64,000 bases of DNA, taken from NCBI RefSeq assembly GCF_014863545.1, contig NZ_CP062260.1, positions 6,256,001 to 6,320,000 of the forward strand, given 5' to 3'. Of this stretch, positions 9,522-18,419 are shown piece after piece. The notes below the pieces were generated by a model. It saw nothing but the letters and a program-made list of their open reading frames with translations, had not been told where the DNA came from and ran no database searches. The stretch is from Paenibacillus sp. JNUCC32. Its GTDB lineage: Bacteria; Bacillota; Bacilli; Paenibacillales; Paenibacillaceae. The position numbers and the translations under genes were made by a program. Every line of letters begins with the position of its first letter. Position 1 is the stretch's first letter.

Positions 9522-11102
9522 ATGAAGAGGATCACCTGTTCCATTCTGATCGTTTTGGCAGCAAGTGCTTTATACATAAACTCAACCGACGGCGTACAGG
9601 CAGAGGTAGGGGGACCCGTTACGGATCGCGTGCAGGCAGAGATGGGGGTATCCGTTTCGGGTGTGAAACACTTCAATGCACAGGAAGCCCTTACCCGATT
9701 AAATAAAGGGTTCCTTCCCCTAGACGGGCAGGGGAAGTCTAGCTCGACAGAGGCTATAAGCCGGCAGGATTTTGTCATATTCATCGTCCACATGTTAAAC
9801 CTAAACGCGGATAGTCCTCCGGAAGTCATTACCTTTAAGGATGTGCCTAAGGATCATTATGCCTTCACCGCGATCGAAGCTGCGGTTCAGGAAGGGCTGG
9901 TCAAAGGGGTCGGCAACGGGAGATTCGGGCTCGGATTGCCGCTGACGCGTCAGGATATGGCTATGCTGTATCAAAGAGCTCTGCGAGGGATATCCGATAA
10001 GATCGGATCCGGCGCGGAACCTTCACAGCAGAATTTAGAGGAGGGATCCTACAGCAATGATGCCAAGGAAGCTATGGCACTGGCCTTGGAATTAGGACTG
10101 TTTCGGGTATCCGGCATTGACGGTTTGAACCCCAAGGGTACCGTCACTCGGAAAGAAGCTGTCTGGGCTACAGCCAAATGGCTGGAATCCGTGGAGTCAA
10201 TCGATTTGAACGCTGCCGTGAGCGAAACGGAAACACCGCCGCCGAATAGCCCTCTTCCTGTCATTCATGGCGTCGTTGCTACTTCATCGGGAACAACCTC
10301 GGCAACTCCTGTTCATTCCGGACCAACGCAAGCTCCGACAGAGACGGGACCTTCAGCTACCGTATCGGAGGCTTTGCCAACAACGGCACCATCAGCTCCG
10401 AATGATCTGAAGTTCCACCATGTGAAGGGGCAGGCTCAATTAACCTGGACGCATCAGCAGGGCGTGACCTACAATATCTATTCCAGCGGACAATCGGGAG
10501 CGGGGTATGCCTTATTGGCTGAGGGATCGAATGTGGACGCAGGTTCTTATGCCATTACGGATGTACGTTTTCAAGAGCCCTCTTACTACGTGATCGAGGC
10601 TGTGAACAGCTTCGGCAAGAGCGGTTACTCTAACGAAGTTTCGAGCCGCCCGAATAAAGTGTCGGGCCTTCAGGCCATCCTAAATGAGGAAGATGAATCC
10701 ATTGCTTTAACCTGGTCAGATGCACAGGAAGGCGTAACCTATCATGTATACTACACAGGACCCGACGGAACGGGGGCACGTTTGAACGATGAACCGTTAG
10801 AGAGCCCGGCCTATCTCATTCCGAATCTCCATATGCTGGCAGGTCTGCCCGGCCGGTATACGATTCATGTGGTCGCCGTGAACGAATGGCATATCCGCAG
10901 CGAACCGTCCAACGAGGTAACTTTGGATGTCAGAAAGGACCCCGTGGATCGGATCACGATCATGGATCCTTCCGTGGCTTTGCCAAGCGAGGATCTGGCG
11001 GAGGAGACGGTAACCGAGCAGGAGTCGGCTCCAGAGGAACAAAAGGATCAGGAGGAGTATGAGGATCCCATTCTCGATCCCACCCGGGTACCTCTTGGAT
11101 AA
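9522..11102 (+). CDS. Secreted SLH-domain protein with fibronectin type III repeats
   Basis: 526 residues from ATG 9522, chosen because GGAGGG lies 5 bases upstream and a clean signal peptide follows (KR, hydrophobic core, cleavage near VQA-E). The frame is open to an earlier ATG at 9486 that lacks a binding site. After the signal come degenerate SLH motifs (about residues 75-215; for example FKDVPKDHYAFTAIEAAV and LTRQDMAMLYQRAL), which bind pyruvylated secondary wall polymer. A Thr/Pro/Ser-rich linker (about 230-295) leads to two fibronectin type III modules (about 300-395 and 395-480), recognised from TWTHQQGVTYNIY and TWSDAQEGVTYHVY. The C terminus is acidic. It is a wall-associated exoprotein; no catalytic residues are seen. 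The segment just after the signal peptide is duplicated (see findings). Confidence 0.85.
   Translation: MKRITCSILIVLAASALYINSTDGVQAEVGGPVTDRVQAEMGVSVSGVKHFNAQEALTRLNKGFLPLDGQGKSSSTEAISRQDFVIFIVHMLNLNADSPPEVITFKDVPKDHYAFTAIEAAVQEGLVKGVGNGRFGLGLPLTRQDMAMLYQRALRGISDKIGSGAEPSQQNLEEGSYSNDAKEAMALALELGLFRVSGIDGLNPKGTVTRKEAVWATAKWLESVESIDLNAAVSETETPPPNSPLPVIHGVVATSSGTTSATPVHSGPTQAPTETGPSATVSEALPTTAPSAPNDLKFHHVKGQAQLTWTHQQGVTYNIYSSGQSGAGYALLAEGSNVDAGSYAITDVRFQEPSYYVIEAVNSFGKSGYSNEVSSRPNKVSGLQAILNEEDESIALTWSDAQEGVTYHVYYTGPDGTGARLNDEPLESPAYLIPNLHMLAGLPGRYTIHVVAVNEWHIRSEPSNEVTLDVRKDPVDRITIMDPSVALPSEDLAEETVTEQESAPEEQKDQEEYEDPILDPTRVPLG
9592..9656 (+). repeat. 36-bp tandem duplication at the signal-peptide junction
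   Basis: Bases 9592-9620 and 9628-9656 are near-identical (GCGTACAGGCAGAGGT... versus GCGTGCAGGCAGAGAT...), giving VQAEVG and VQAEMG 12 residues apart. Both copies contain an AxA-like signal peptidase site. Confidence 0.7.
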
Positions 11103-11103
11103 C

Positions 11104-11125
11104 GGAACAACCTGTGTTAGGTTCC
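11104..11125 (+). terminator. Weak terminator-like hairpin
   Basis: GGAA..ACCT pairs with AGGTTCC around GTGTT directly after the stop codon; the following ATTTCGTT is only partly T-rich, so termination efficiency is uncertain. Confidence 0.35.
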
Positions 11126-11238
11126 ATTTCGTTAGCTTGATCTAGTCCCTGCCATGATGAAAGTCATGCTAATGTCTGACAATTTGGTTAAAAATGAGAA
11201 ATTTCTATGACTTTTTTTCATTTTTAGGGGCGGAGGGC

Positions 11239-11267
11239 TTGCATCTGGACGGGCACATGGATAACAT
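11239..11267 (+). promoter_or_regulatory. Possible SigA promoter of small membrane protein gene
   Basis: TTGCAT (11239-11244) and TAACAT (11262-11267) with a 17-base spacer, about 55 bases upstream of the start codon at 11321. Confidence 0.4.
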
Positions 11268-11320
11268 AGAAGAAGATATGTAAATTTGCCCGAGAAGAAA
11301 CCCACGAGGAGGTACGTTTC

Positions 11321-11530
11321 ATGATCCTTGCAGCAGCATCGGATGCGACCGCGACATTTAAGACATTTGATATTTTCATGATTTTGTTTACGATTCTGAT
11401 CTTTGTTGGCGTGGTTCGCCTGTTGATGGCCCGTCAAAAAAATAAATTCGCAATCGCTTTCGGTCTCGTCAGCTTATTTGTGTTCTTGTATTCTGACTAT
11501 GCCATGATTACAGGATGGTTTAACAATTAG
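11321..11530 (+). CDS. Small membrane protein, DUF2759-like
   Basis: 69 residues. An excellent binding site (GAGGAGG) lies 9 bases before ATG 11321, and a terminator follows, so this is a genuine monocistronic gene. Two membrane segments are predicted: residues about 18-36 (FDIFMILFTILIFVGVVRLL) and 45-63 (FAIAFGLVSLFVFLYSDYAM) separated by a short basic loop RQKNK, which places both ends outside. The pattern of two short helices around RxKN resembles the DUF2759 (YqgW-like) family of Bacillales, whose function is unknown. The identification is by overall pattern only. Confidence 0.7.
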   Translation: MILAAASDATATFKTFDIFMILFTILIFVGVVRLLMARQKNKFAIAFGLVSLFVFLYSDYAMITGWFNN

Positions 11531-11591
11531 GTTGGCGTGATGCACGCTATTAAAGCGGCTTCATGACGAATGGAATGAAATACATACAAAC

Positions 11592-11632
11592 AAGACGCCC
11601 TTCTGCTACCTGCAGTGTGAAGGCGTCTTTTT
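11592..11632 (+). terminator. Rho-independent terminator
   Basis: AAGACGCC..TTC pairs with GAAGGCGTCTT, followed by five T residues. It ends the small membrane protein transcript and separates it from the protease operon. Confidence 0.85.
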
Positions 11633-11774
11633 GTTTCTTCGAGGGCAAGTTACACGATCCGCAGGAAAAACGTAAAAGAAATAGGTCTATCAGCAATGGT
11701 TACAAATGGAAAAACATGATAAATTGAGGAGTACAAGTTGGGTAGAGGATGGAACCGGGGGAGGAACATACCAA

Positions 11775-12851
11775 TTGAAAAACGTACAATGGCAAAAAAG
11801 ATCCGCGGCCATGCTGCTGGGGACCGTCATTTTGGCAGGAAGCAGCGGCATGCTCACACAGGCAGAGGTTGCGGATGCAGCAAGCGCGAAGCCTAAGAAT
11901 ACATATGAGCAAAACGAGGTGCCTCAAGTCATCAGCCGGATGTCGCCGTCGGTGGTCGGCATTATCGGGAAGGCCGCTCAAGGAAGCGGCGAAGTGGACG
12001 ACAGATACAACCTGGCGCATGGCACGGGAGTCATCTGGAAGTCGGACGGCTGGATCGTGACGAACGCCCATGTGGTGGACGGGCTTACCGGAATCACGGT
12101 CGTGACCGCAGACGGCAAATCCTATAAAGCCAAGGGCGTATACAGCGATCCCAAGAGCGATATTGCGTTGGTCAAAATCAATGCCAAGTCCCTGAAGCCG
12201 GCCAAATTTGCGGCAACAGCGCAGCATGCGCTAGTCGGGGAAACGGTTGTTGCCATTGGCACGCCGATCTCGTTCTCGCTGCGAAACTCGGCCTCGGTGG
12301 GCGTGGTTAGCGGGCTAAACCGGAGCGTAGACGGCTCTTATCGCCTGATTCAAACCGACACCGCCATTAACCCGGGCAACAGCGGGGGCCCGCTCGTCAA
12401 CTTGAAGGGCGAGGTCATCGGGATCAACAGCAAGAAGTTCGCCGCCGTCGGCATTGAAAACATGGGCTTCTCCATACCTGCGGAAACGGTCCGCTACGTT
12501 GTGGGGCATTTATTGGAATACGGCGAGGTGATTAGAGCCGGACTCGGATTGGAGCTGGAAGAGAGCTGGTCCGCCATCGTGGGTCTCCCTTCGGACGATC
12601 CGTTGACCGTTACGAAGGTGTTGTCCGAGCAGGCCAAGCAGGCCGGCATTCAAGAGGATGACGTATTATATGCGATTAACGGCAAGCGCATTTATTCCGT
12701 TGTTGATATCAACGAACGGTTAAAGCCCTATATTCCCGGTCAGCAGGTTCAGCTGCTGATGCAGCGGGATGGGGATATCGTGAACGTAAAACTGACGCTC
12801 AGCCAGGACGGTAACGGAGCTGCTTCGTCAAGCGTTGGGGAGGCCGAGTAA
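11775..12851 (+). CDS. S1C (HtrA-like) trypsin-family serine protease with PDZ domain
   Basis: 358 residues from TTG 11775. This start is preferred over ATG 11706 because GGGGGAGGA lies 9 bases before the TTG while nothing precedes the ATG, and because it gives a textbook signal peptide or anchor (KNVQWQKR then a hydrophobic stretch ending ADAA). The trypsin-like domain has the catalytic triad His99 (TNAHVVDG), Asp129 (KSDIALVK) and Ser203 (NPGNSGGPL). A PDZ domain occupies about residues 265-345 (TKVLSEQAKQAGIQEDDVLYAINGK). HtrA-type proteases act outside the membrane on misfolded proteins and are usually induced by envelope stress; no such operator is visible. The stop overlaps the start of the next gene (TAATG), so the two products are made together. 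It lacks the long N-terminal cytoplasmic part of Bacillus HtrA. Confidence 0.9.
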   Translation: MKNVQWQKRSAAMLLGTVILAGSSGMLTQAEVADAASAKPKNTYEQNEVPQVISRMSPSVVGIIGKAAQGSGEVDDRYNLAHGTGVIWKSDGWIVTNAHVVDGLTGITVVTADGKSYKAKGVYSDPKSDIALVKINAKSLKPAKFAATAQHALVGETVVAIGTPISFSLRNSASVGVVSGLNRSVDGSYRLIQTDTAINPGNSGGPLVNLKGEVIGINSKKFAAVGIENMGFSIPAETVRYVVGHLLEYGEVIRAGLGLELEESWSAIVGLPSDDPLTVTKVLSEQAKQAGIQEDDVLYAINGKRIYSVVDINERLKPYIPGQQVQLLMQRDGDIVNVKLTLSQDGNGAASSSVGEAE

Positions 12852-14782
12852 TGGACAAGAGAGAAAGAACGGAAACTAGCCGTCGCCTGCGGCAGGTGAC
12901 AGCCGGAACCTTATCGGCGCTGATGTTATTTACGACGTTGTCTCTTCCCGCATGGGGAGATGAAGCGGTTGTGCCGGAGAAGCGTATACTGACCGTGCAA
13001 AACGGCAGCAGCACAGCCTCGGTCAATGGCACTTCCTACACGATTGCCAAGCCGCAGCTGAAGCATGGCGTATTGATGGTACCGCTGGGCGTATTCAAGA
13101 AAGCGTTTGGCAGCGAGATCAGGCTGGAGGGCGAGAACCGGATACGGCTGCTGCAAGGGCCGCATACGGTCGTGCTCGTCATGGACAACAAGACGGCATG
13201 GATCGACGGGAAAAAGGTGCAGCTGCCGGTGGAACCGACCATGGTGTCCGGTACGCTGATGGTGCCGCTGCGCCCGGTTGCGGCGGGAATCGGCGCCAAG
13301 GTAAGCTCCTCCCAGGGCAAGCTGGCCATCAGCCTCATGGTCACGGATAAGGAAGAGAAGCAGGACGAGGGCGAAATCAACAACACGACCGGGAAGACCC
13401 GAATCGGGAACAGCTATTATGAATGGAGTTTGAATTATCCCTCCTGGATGATGGTTGGAAGAGGCACGGACGATGAGAGCGGTTCGGCTTTCAATGATGC
13501 TACGGGCCGCTATTACCTGGAGGTGCACGCATCCTCCCACAAGGTGAAGCTGAGTCCCGATGATCTGCTGGAACGGCTCCTGAAGGAAGTGGGCGACTCC
13601 GGAGACGTTGTGCTGCACCAAGAGACGGTCACAAGCGCAGCGGTTCCGTATGCCAGAGTGGTCTCCCGCGATGTTGACGGCGTCTTGTGGGAAGGTCGGC
13701 AGTACTATGCCAACGACCGCGTTTATGAACTGTATTTTGCCGATGCCGAAGCGGTTCACTATAAAGATATGGACCAACACGCAGGCTTGCTGGGCTCTTT
13801 CCGAACGGCATATCGGGCAGAAGACAAATCTGTAAAAGACGTATCCTCCATCGTGGATGGGTTCCGCGAAGCAGGAAACGAAGAATACGGCATATGGTTC
13901 GGCATTCCGGCAGGCTGGGAAATCAACAACAAGGATATGTTATACGGCAGCGAAGGAGAGGGCTATCTGTCCGTCTCGGTGACATCCGCTCCGACGGCGG
14001 CCGATGGTACCCTCGCCGCTTGGGGGCAGCGCCTTAAAGACTGGCTGGCCGAATCCTTTGTCGAGGAATCGTACGAATACGTCGGACTTACGCCTGTGGA
14101 GATTTCCGGCGTCAAAGGGCAGATTCAAGAGGTTCGGTACAACTTCGGGAATAAATGGATAACGGAATATGAGGTGATGGTCCAGAAGAACGGCTACCGC
14201 TATTATCTGGAGTATGCGATACCGGATGGGCAGGAACGGACGGCTTCCAACTGGAAAAAGGTTCTCGAATCAATCGAGATCGATTACGATGTGGTACCGG
14301 CAAATTTCGGCCGCATCGGCGAAGAGGGCTACCTGACCGATAAAACCAAGATGAGAAGCAAAAGCTCCGAGACGTACCGCTATCATATCGATATTCCGAG
14401 GTACTGGGAGCCGCTGAACGATCAGTTCGAGCAGGGAATCGTGGAGTATGGCTTTGCCGGGGGCGGCTTTGAAATTACCGCCCAAAAGGATACAACAGCT
14501 GAAGTCATCGTCAGCAATCTGAAACGGTATTATAACGAAGCCAGCACGGCTTCGTCGGTGAAATTGCTGGGCGTCGATAAGATCACGTTTGCCGGCGTGC
14601 CTGCCGTGTCGTTCAAGGTGCATCAGGTGAAGAACGGCGTTGGTTATACGACCGAGGAAATCGTCTTTGAAAGCGGGGATATCGCGTACACGATCATGAC
14701 AACGCTGAATGATGCCAATGCAACGGAAGTGCAGCAAGCGGCGCTGGCGCGTACGCTCACCTCGTTTGAGCTCGTGAAATAA
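12851..14782 (+). CDS. Exported protein with copper-amine-oxidase-type stalk domain
   Basis: 643 residues. A basic N terminus and hydrophobic segment ending near LPAWGD form a signal peptide. Residues about 50-160 are the so-called copper amine oxidase N-terminal (stalk) domain common in Paenibacillus exoproteins: VNGTSYTIAKP...LMVPLGVFKKAFG...RLLQGPHTVVL...GTLMVPLRPVAAGIGA. No amine oxidase catalytic domain follows. The rest (about 190-640) contains repeated beta-rich units of about 150 residues, each starting near a YxxxIPxxW motif (FGIPAGWEI, IDIPRYWEP); I do not recognise a named family. The ATG shares one base with the stop of the protease gene, so the two are coupled and this protein may be a substrate, partner or regulator of the protease. 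A hairpin terminator follows. Confidence 0.75.
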   Translation: MDKRERTETSRRLRQVTAGTLSALMLFTTLSLPAWGDEAVVPEKRILTVQNGSSTASVNGTSYTIAKPQLKHGVLMVPLGVFKKAFGSEIRLEGENRIRLLQGPHTVVLVMDNKTAWIDGKKVQLPVEPTMVSGTLMVPLRPVAAGIGAKVSSSQGKLAISLMVTDKEEKQDEGEINNTTGKTRIGNSYYEWSLNYPSWMMVGRGTDDESGSAFNDATGRYYLEVHASSHKVKLSPDDLLERLLKEVGDSGDVVLHQETVTSAAVPYARVVSRDVDGVLWEGRQYYANDRVYELYFADAEAVHYKDMDQHAGLLGSFRTAYRAEDKSVKDVSSIVDGFREAGNEEYGIWFGIPAGWEINNKDMLYGSEGEGYLSVSVTSAPTAADGTLAAWGQRLKDWLAESFVEESYEYVGLTPVEISGVKGQIQEVRYNFGNKWITEYEVMVQKNGYRYYLEYAIPDGQERTASNWKKVLESIEIDYDVVPANFGRIGEEGYLTDKTKMRSKSSETYRYHIDIPRYWEPLNDQFEQGIVEYGFAGGGFEITAQKDTTAEVIVSNLKRYYNEASTASSVKLLGVDKITFAGVPAVSFKVHQVKNGVGYTTEEIVFESGDIAYTIMTTLNDANATEVQQAALARTLTSFELVK

Positions 14783-14843
14783 CCCGCAGAATGGAATTAT
14801 GAACTCACATCATATGGAATAAAGCGAATGTTTGATAACACCG

Positions 14844-14887
14844 ATAGCTGTCCTGCTGCACTCATGGTGCGGATGGGCAGCTATTTT
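14844..14887 (+). terminator. Terminator hairpin
   Basis: ATAGCTG.CC pairs with GG.CAGCTAT, with GCAC/GTGC inside and TTTT at the end. It ends the protease operon; because it also lies 140 bases before the TetM-like gene it could act as an attenuator if that gene has an upstream promoter, which I could not find. Confidence 0.65.
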
Positions 14888-14928
14888 GGTTTAGGCAGCG
14901 GAATGACGGGCCCTCATCCGAATAATGT

Positions 14929-14942
14929 AGAACATATGTGCC
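14929..14942. promoter_or_regulatory. Candidate LexA box upstream of TetM-like gene
   Basis: AGAACATATGTGCC matches the Bacillus LexA consensus CGAACRNRYGTTYC at 11 of 13 informative positions and contains the core GAACATATGT. It lies 86 bases upstream of the next start. No clear promoter could be placed around it. Confidence 0.35.
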
Positions 14943-15027
14943 GATCAGGGAGCCTGATATGTTAAAATTAAAAAGTGAGAGCAAATGGATCATTCATGAA
15001 ACCGGCTTGCAGAAGAGGGATAAGCGG

Positions 15028-16983
15028 ATGAAAAAAACGATAGGCATGTTCGCCCACGTGGATGCGGGCAAGACCACGCTGGCGGAGCAGTTGTTATACA
15101 CGACCCATACGATTCAGGAGCGCGGCCGGGTGGATCACCAGAGCGCATATCTTGATCGTCATGACATTGAAAAAGAACGGGGCATTACCGTATTTGCCGA
15201 TCAGGCCACCATGCATTTTAACGGTTCCACGTATTATTTAATCGATACGCCGGGTCACGTCGACTTCTCGCCGGAAATGGAGCGGGCCATACAAGTCATG
15301 GATGCCGCCGTTGTCGTCATCAGCGCCGTGGAAGGTGTCGAGGGGCATACGGAGACGGTATGGCAGTTACTGCGCAAGCATGGCGTGCCGACGTTCCTGT
15401 TTATCAATAAAATCGACCGGGTAGGCGCAGACGTGCCGCGCGTGCTGGCGGAGATTCGCAGCGAGCTTGCCGAAGACGTCTGTTGGGTCACCGAGGAGGA
15501 TGTGCTGCAGGAAGGCCTGATGCAGTCTTCGCTCATTGAGTTTATTGCGGAGCGGGACGAGAAGCTGCTGGAGCTCTATATGGAAGAGGGATATGAGGTT
15601 TCGCGGTGGCTGGATGCGATGATAGCAATGATGCGGAAGGGGGAGCTGTTTCCGTGCTTCAGCGGATCCGCCCTGCAGAACGTGGGCGTAACCCATTTCA
15701 TGCATCAGTTGGATCTGCTGACGGTAACGGATTACGATCCCGAGGCGGCATTTGCCGGGAGGGCTTATAAGATTCGCCATGATGAACAGGGCGCCCGGCT
15801 GACCTATATCAAAGCCACTGGCGGCACGCTGCAGGTGCGGGAAGAAATCACGTATGTCTCCGGAACGGAGACGATCACGGAGAAGGTGACGCATATCCGC
15901 TTGATCAATGGGGGGCGGGCAACCCCTGTCGACCGTGTGCATGCGGGCGACCTGTTTGCGGTTACCGGCATTTCCGCTGCTGCGGCAGGAGTCGGGATGG
16001 GGGCTCTTAGCGGCCGGACGGTGTACGAGCTGGTGCCGACGCTGAAGTCCAAGGTGCAATTCGAGTCCTCGATTCATCCCAAGGATATGCTGCGCTGCTT
16101 CCAGCTGCTGGATGCGGAGGATCCTTCCCTGTCCGTGCAGTGGGACGAGCCGGCACAGGCGATTCATATTCATGTGATGGGCATCATTCAGCTTGAAGTG
16201 CTGGAACGAATCGTGTTTGAGCGGTTCGGTTACCGCATTGCGTTTGGCGAGCCGGAGATTTTATATAAAGAGACCATAACGGAGGCTGTTGTGGGAAGCG
16301 GCCATTTTGAACCGCTGAAGCATTACGCGGAGGTGCACCTCCGGCTGGAGCCGGGAGAGCGGAACAGCGGCATCGTGTTTGCCAATGCGTGCCATCCGGA
16401 TATGCTGCCGGTTAATTATCAGCATCTGGTTGCCCAGCATGTTGGCGAGAGGGATCATCACGGGCTGCTTACAGGTTCGCCGGTCACTGATATGAAAATT
16501 ACCCTGCTGAAGGGACGGGCGCACAACAAGCATACGCATGGCGGCGATTTCAGGGAAGCCACGTATCGCGCTTTGCGACAGGGGCTGGAGAAAACAACCA
16601 GTCTGCTGTTGGAGCCATACTATCATTTCAAGGTAAAGGTGGATGCCGAGTTTATCGGACGGTTAATGTCCGATTTGACACAGGCCAAAGCAAGCTTCGA
16701 TCCTCCGGAAACGGTGGGAGACAAGGTAACGGTCACGGGATCGGCACCCGTATCCACCATGATGAAATATGGAATGGAATTAGCGGCGTACACCAAAGGA
16801 AGAGGAACGATATCGCTGGTATACGGCGGATATGACCGGTGCCATAACGAGGCAGAGGTCATTGAACGCAAAGGATACGACAAGAACGCAGACCCGGAAT
16901 ACAGCTCCTCTTCGATATTCTGCGCCAAGGGCAGCGGTTATGCGGTGCCTTGGGATGAAGCGGATCGTCACATGCATGTGTGA
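15028..16983 (+). CDS. TetM/TetO-family ribosomal protection GTPase
   Basis: 651 residues from ATG 15028, selected because GAGGGA precedes it and the protein then begins MKKTIGMFAHVDAGKTTL as in the family; an ATG at 14938 is in frame but adds an unrelated N terminus. It is an EF-G-like translational GTPase: G1 AHVDAGKTT (about 9), switch II DTPGHVDF (about 75), G4 NKID (about 130). Length and domain order match TetM/TetO (about 640 residues) rather than EF-G (about 690), which are known to release tetracycline from the ribosome. Sequence similarity to acquired tet genes looks only moderate, so this is probably a chromosomal relative; resistance is not demonstrated. It stands alone, with no mobilisation genes nearby. 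Confidence 0.85.
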   Translation: MKKTIGMFAHVDAGKTTLAEQLLYTTHTIQERGRVDHQSAYLDRHDIEKERGITVFADQATMHFNGSTYYLIDTPGHVDFSPEMERAIQVMDAAVVVISAVEGVEGHTETVWQLLRKHGVPTFLFINKIDRVGADVPRVLAEIRSELAEDVCWVTEEDVLQEGLMQSSLIEFIAERDEKLLELYMEEGYEVSRWLDAMIAMMRKGELFPCFSGSALQNVGVTHFMHQLDLLTVTDYDPEAAFAGRAYKIRHDEQGARLTYIKATGGTLQVREEITYVSGTETITEKVTHIRLINGGRATPVDRVHAGDLFAVTGISAAAAGVGMGALSGRTVYELVPTLKSKVQFESSIHPKDMLRCFQLLDAEDPSLSVQWDEPAQAIHIHVMGIIQLEVLERIVFERFGYRIAFGEPEILYKETITEAVVGSGHFEPLKHYAEVHLRLEPGERNSGIVFANACHPDMLPVNYQHLVAQHVGERDHHGLLTGSPVTDMKITLLKGRAHNKHTHGGDFREATYRALRQGLEKTTSLLLEPYYHFKVKVDAEFIGRLMSDLTQAKASFDPPETVGDKVTVTGSAPVSTMMKYGMELAAYTKGRGTISLVYGGYDRCHNEAEVIERKGYDKNADPEYSSSSIFCAKGSGYAVPWDEADRHMHV

Positions 16984-17162
16984 AGCGGTGGAAGAGACCA
17001 AGTTGTTACGCAAGAGGTTCGCGGTTGTAAGGGAGTTGGAGGATTCATTCAATAAGGTGTGATTGAAGATAGCTGTGGGATTCGTGTATGTACATGCTGG
17101 TTCATGAAAAAGAGCTTCTCGGAAAGAACGTGGGAGAGGGTTTATTGATATCCGTAATGAGT

Positions 17163-17198
17163 TGCGCACGCGTCATATCAAAACTTAACGCGTGCGCA
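17163..17198. repeat. Perfect 11-bp inverted repeat between convergent genes
   Basis: TGCGCACGCGT (17163-17173) and ACGCGTGCGCA (17188-17198) are exact complements around a 14-base AT-rich loop. It lies 12 bases beyond the stop of the minus-strand MFS gene and about 180 bases beyond the TetM-like gene. No T-run follows on either strand, so it is a terminator-like element of uncertain efficiency, or a protein-binding site. Confidence 0.6.
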
Positions 17199-17210
17199 TA
17201 CGGGAGACAT

Positions 17211-18419
17211 TTATGAAGAAAGAGAGCCTTTTTCTACAGGCTGCCCGCGAGACGGCCGCATCGTCCAATACGTAATGGCGGTCGTAATCAGCATTAAGAC
17301 GCCTGTCATTAAGAATACCGAGTGAATGTTAAAGATGCCGCTGATCATGCCGCCCGCGAGCGGCCCGGCCATCCCGCCGATTTGGTTGGCGGTTTGGTTG
17401 AGACTGAACGCGCGCCCGCGGAATTCGCTAGGCGTATGTTTGACCACAAGGCCGTTGAGTGCCGGGAACACGGCACAAAAGAACGCGCCGTAAGCAAAGC
17501 GGATGGCCGAGAATGCCCAAATGTTGCTGAACAGGATCTGGGCGAGCGATCCGATTCCGCTGGCGAGCAGGCCGATCAGCAGCACCTTTTGGAACCCGAT
17601 TTTATCGGCCAGGCGTCCCCAGCGGGCCGCAAACAGGATGCTGGCGATCCCGACGATGGAGAACACAAAGCCGGCAATCATCGAGGTATGCGATGAAGAG
17701 CCGCCGATCTGAGCGATATACAGCGGCAGTACGGGCTCGATCGTCATGACGGAGAACTGCGTCAGTACCGTAAGCATGAGCACGGTCATCAGCGCCTTGT
17801 TGTGTCCGGCGACCTTAAACGTGTTCATGACGGAGACGCGCTCTTTGCTGGGTACGAATTTCTCTTCTTTGACCCAGAATATGACGAGCAGCGTGGCTGC
17901 GAAGCACAGCATCCCTGCCAATCCGAATGCCATCCGGTTGCTGAACAGGGAGGCCAGGGTGCCTCCGATCATCGGGCCCATGATGCCGCCGGTTGCGGTG
18001 GCCGTGGACATCATGGAGAGGGCGTAGCCGACTTTTTTCTCGGGGGTATTGGTGCCTACGATCGCGATCGCGCCCGGAATAAAGCCGGAGAGCAGGCCTT
18101 GCAGCAGGCGGAGAATCAGCACTTGATACTCGTTCGTGACGAATGCCATCAGTACATAGATGACAAAGAGCACTAAGCCCGCGCGGATAATCATCGGTTT
18201 GCGTCCATATTTATCGCCGACGGCTCCCCAGAAGGGAGAGGACAAGGCGCCCGCAAAAAAAGCGGAACTGAACAGCAGTCCCGACCACAATTCCGTATGC
18301 TTGGTAACGCCGAGCTCAATCAGAAAAAGCGGGAGAAATGGTATGACCATCGAGAAGCTTGATGAAACGATAAATGAGCCGAACCATAGTATCCATAAAT
18401 TCTTTTTCCAACTTTCCAT
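17211..18419 (-). CDS. MFS drug efflux transporter (DHA1 type)
   Basis: 402 residues with 12 predicted membrane segments in two six-helix halves. The loop motif GAVGDKYGRKPMIIRAG between TM2 and TM3 is the MFS motif A, and GAIAIVGTNTPEKKVGYALSMMSTATATGGIMGPMIGG in TM4-TM5 carries the motif C of drug-proton antiporters. It most resembles the Bmr/NorA/TetA-like group, so multidrug or tetracycline export by proton antiport is likely; the substrate cannot be assigned. The minus-strand ATG is preceded by AGGAG. An ATGTATTACAT palindrome about 80 bases upstream may be a repressor site. Its tail-to-tail position with a tetracycline-type ribosomal protection GTPase is suggestive but not proof of shared function. 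Confidence 0.88.
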   Translation of the reverse strand: MESWKKNLWILWFGSFIVSSSFSMVIPFLPLFLIELGVTKHTELWSGLLFSSAFFAGALSSPFWGAVGDKYGRKPMIIRAGLVLFVIYVLMAFVTNEYQVLILRLLQGLLSGFIPGAIAIVGTNTPEKKVGYALSMMSTATATGGIMGPMIGGTLASLFSNRMAFGLAGMLCFAATLLVIFWVKEEKFVPSKERVSVMNTFKVAGHNKALMTVLMLTVLTQFSVMTIEPVLPLYIAQIGGSSSHTSMIAGFVFSIVGIASILFAARWGRLADKIGFQKVLLIGLLASGIGSLAQILFSNIWAFSAIRFAYGAFFCAVFPALNGLVVKHTPSEFRGRAFSLNQTANQIGGMAGPLAGGMISGIFNIHSVFLMTGVLMLITTAITYWTMRPSRGQPVEKGSLSS

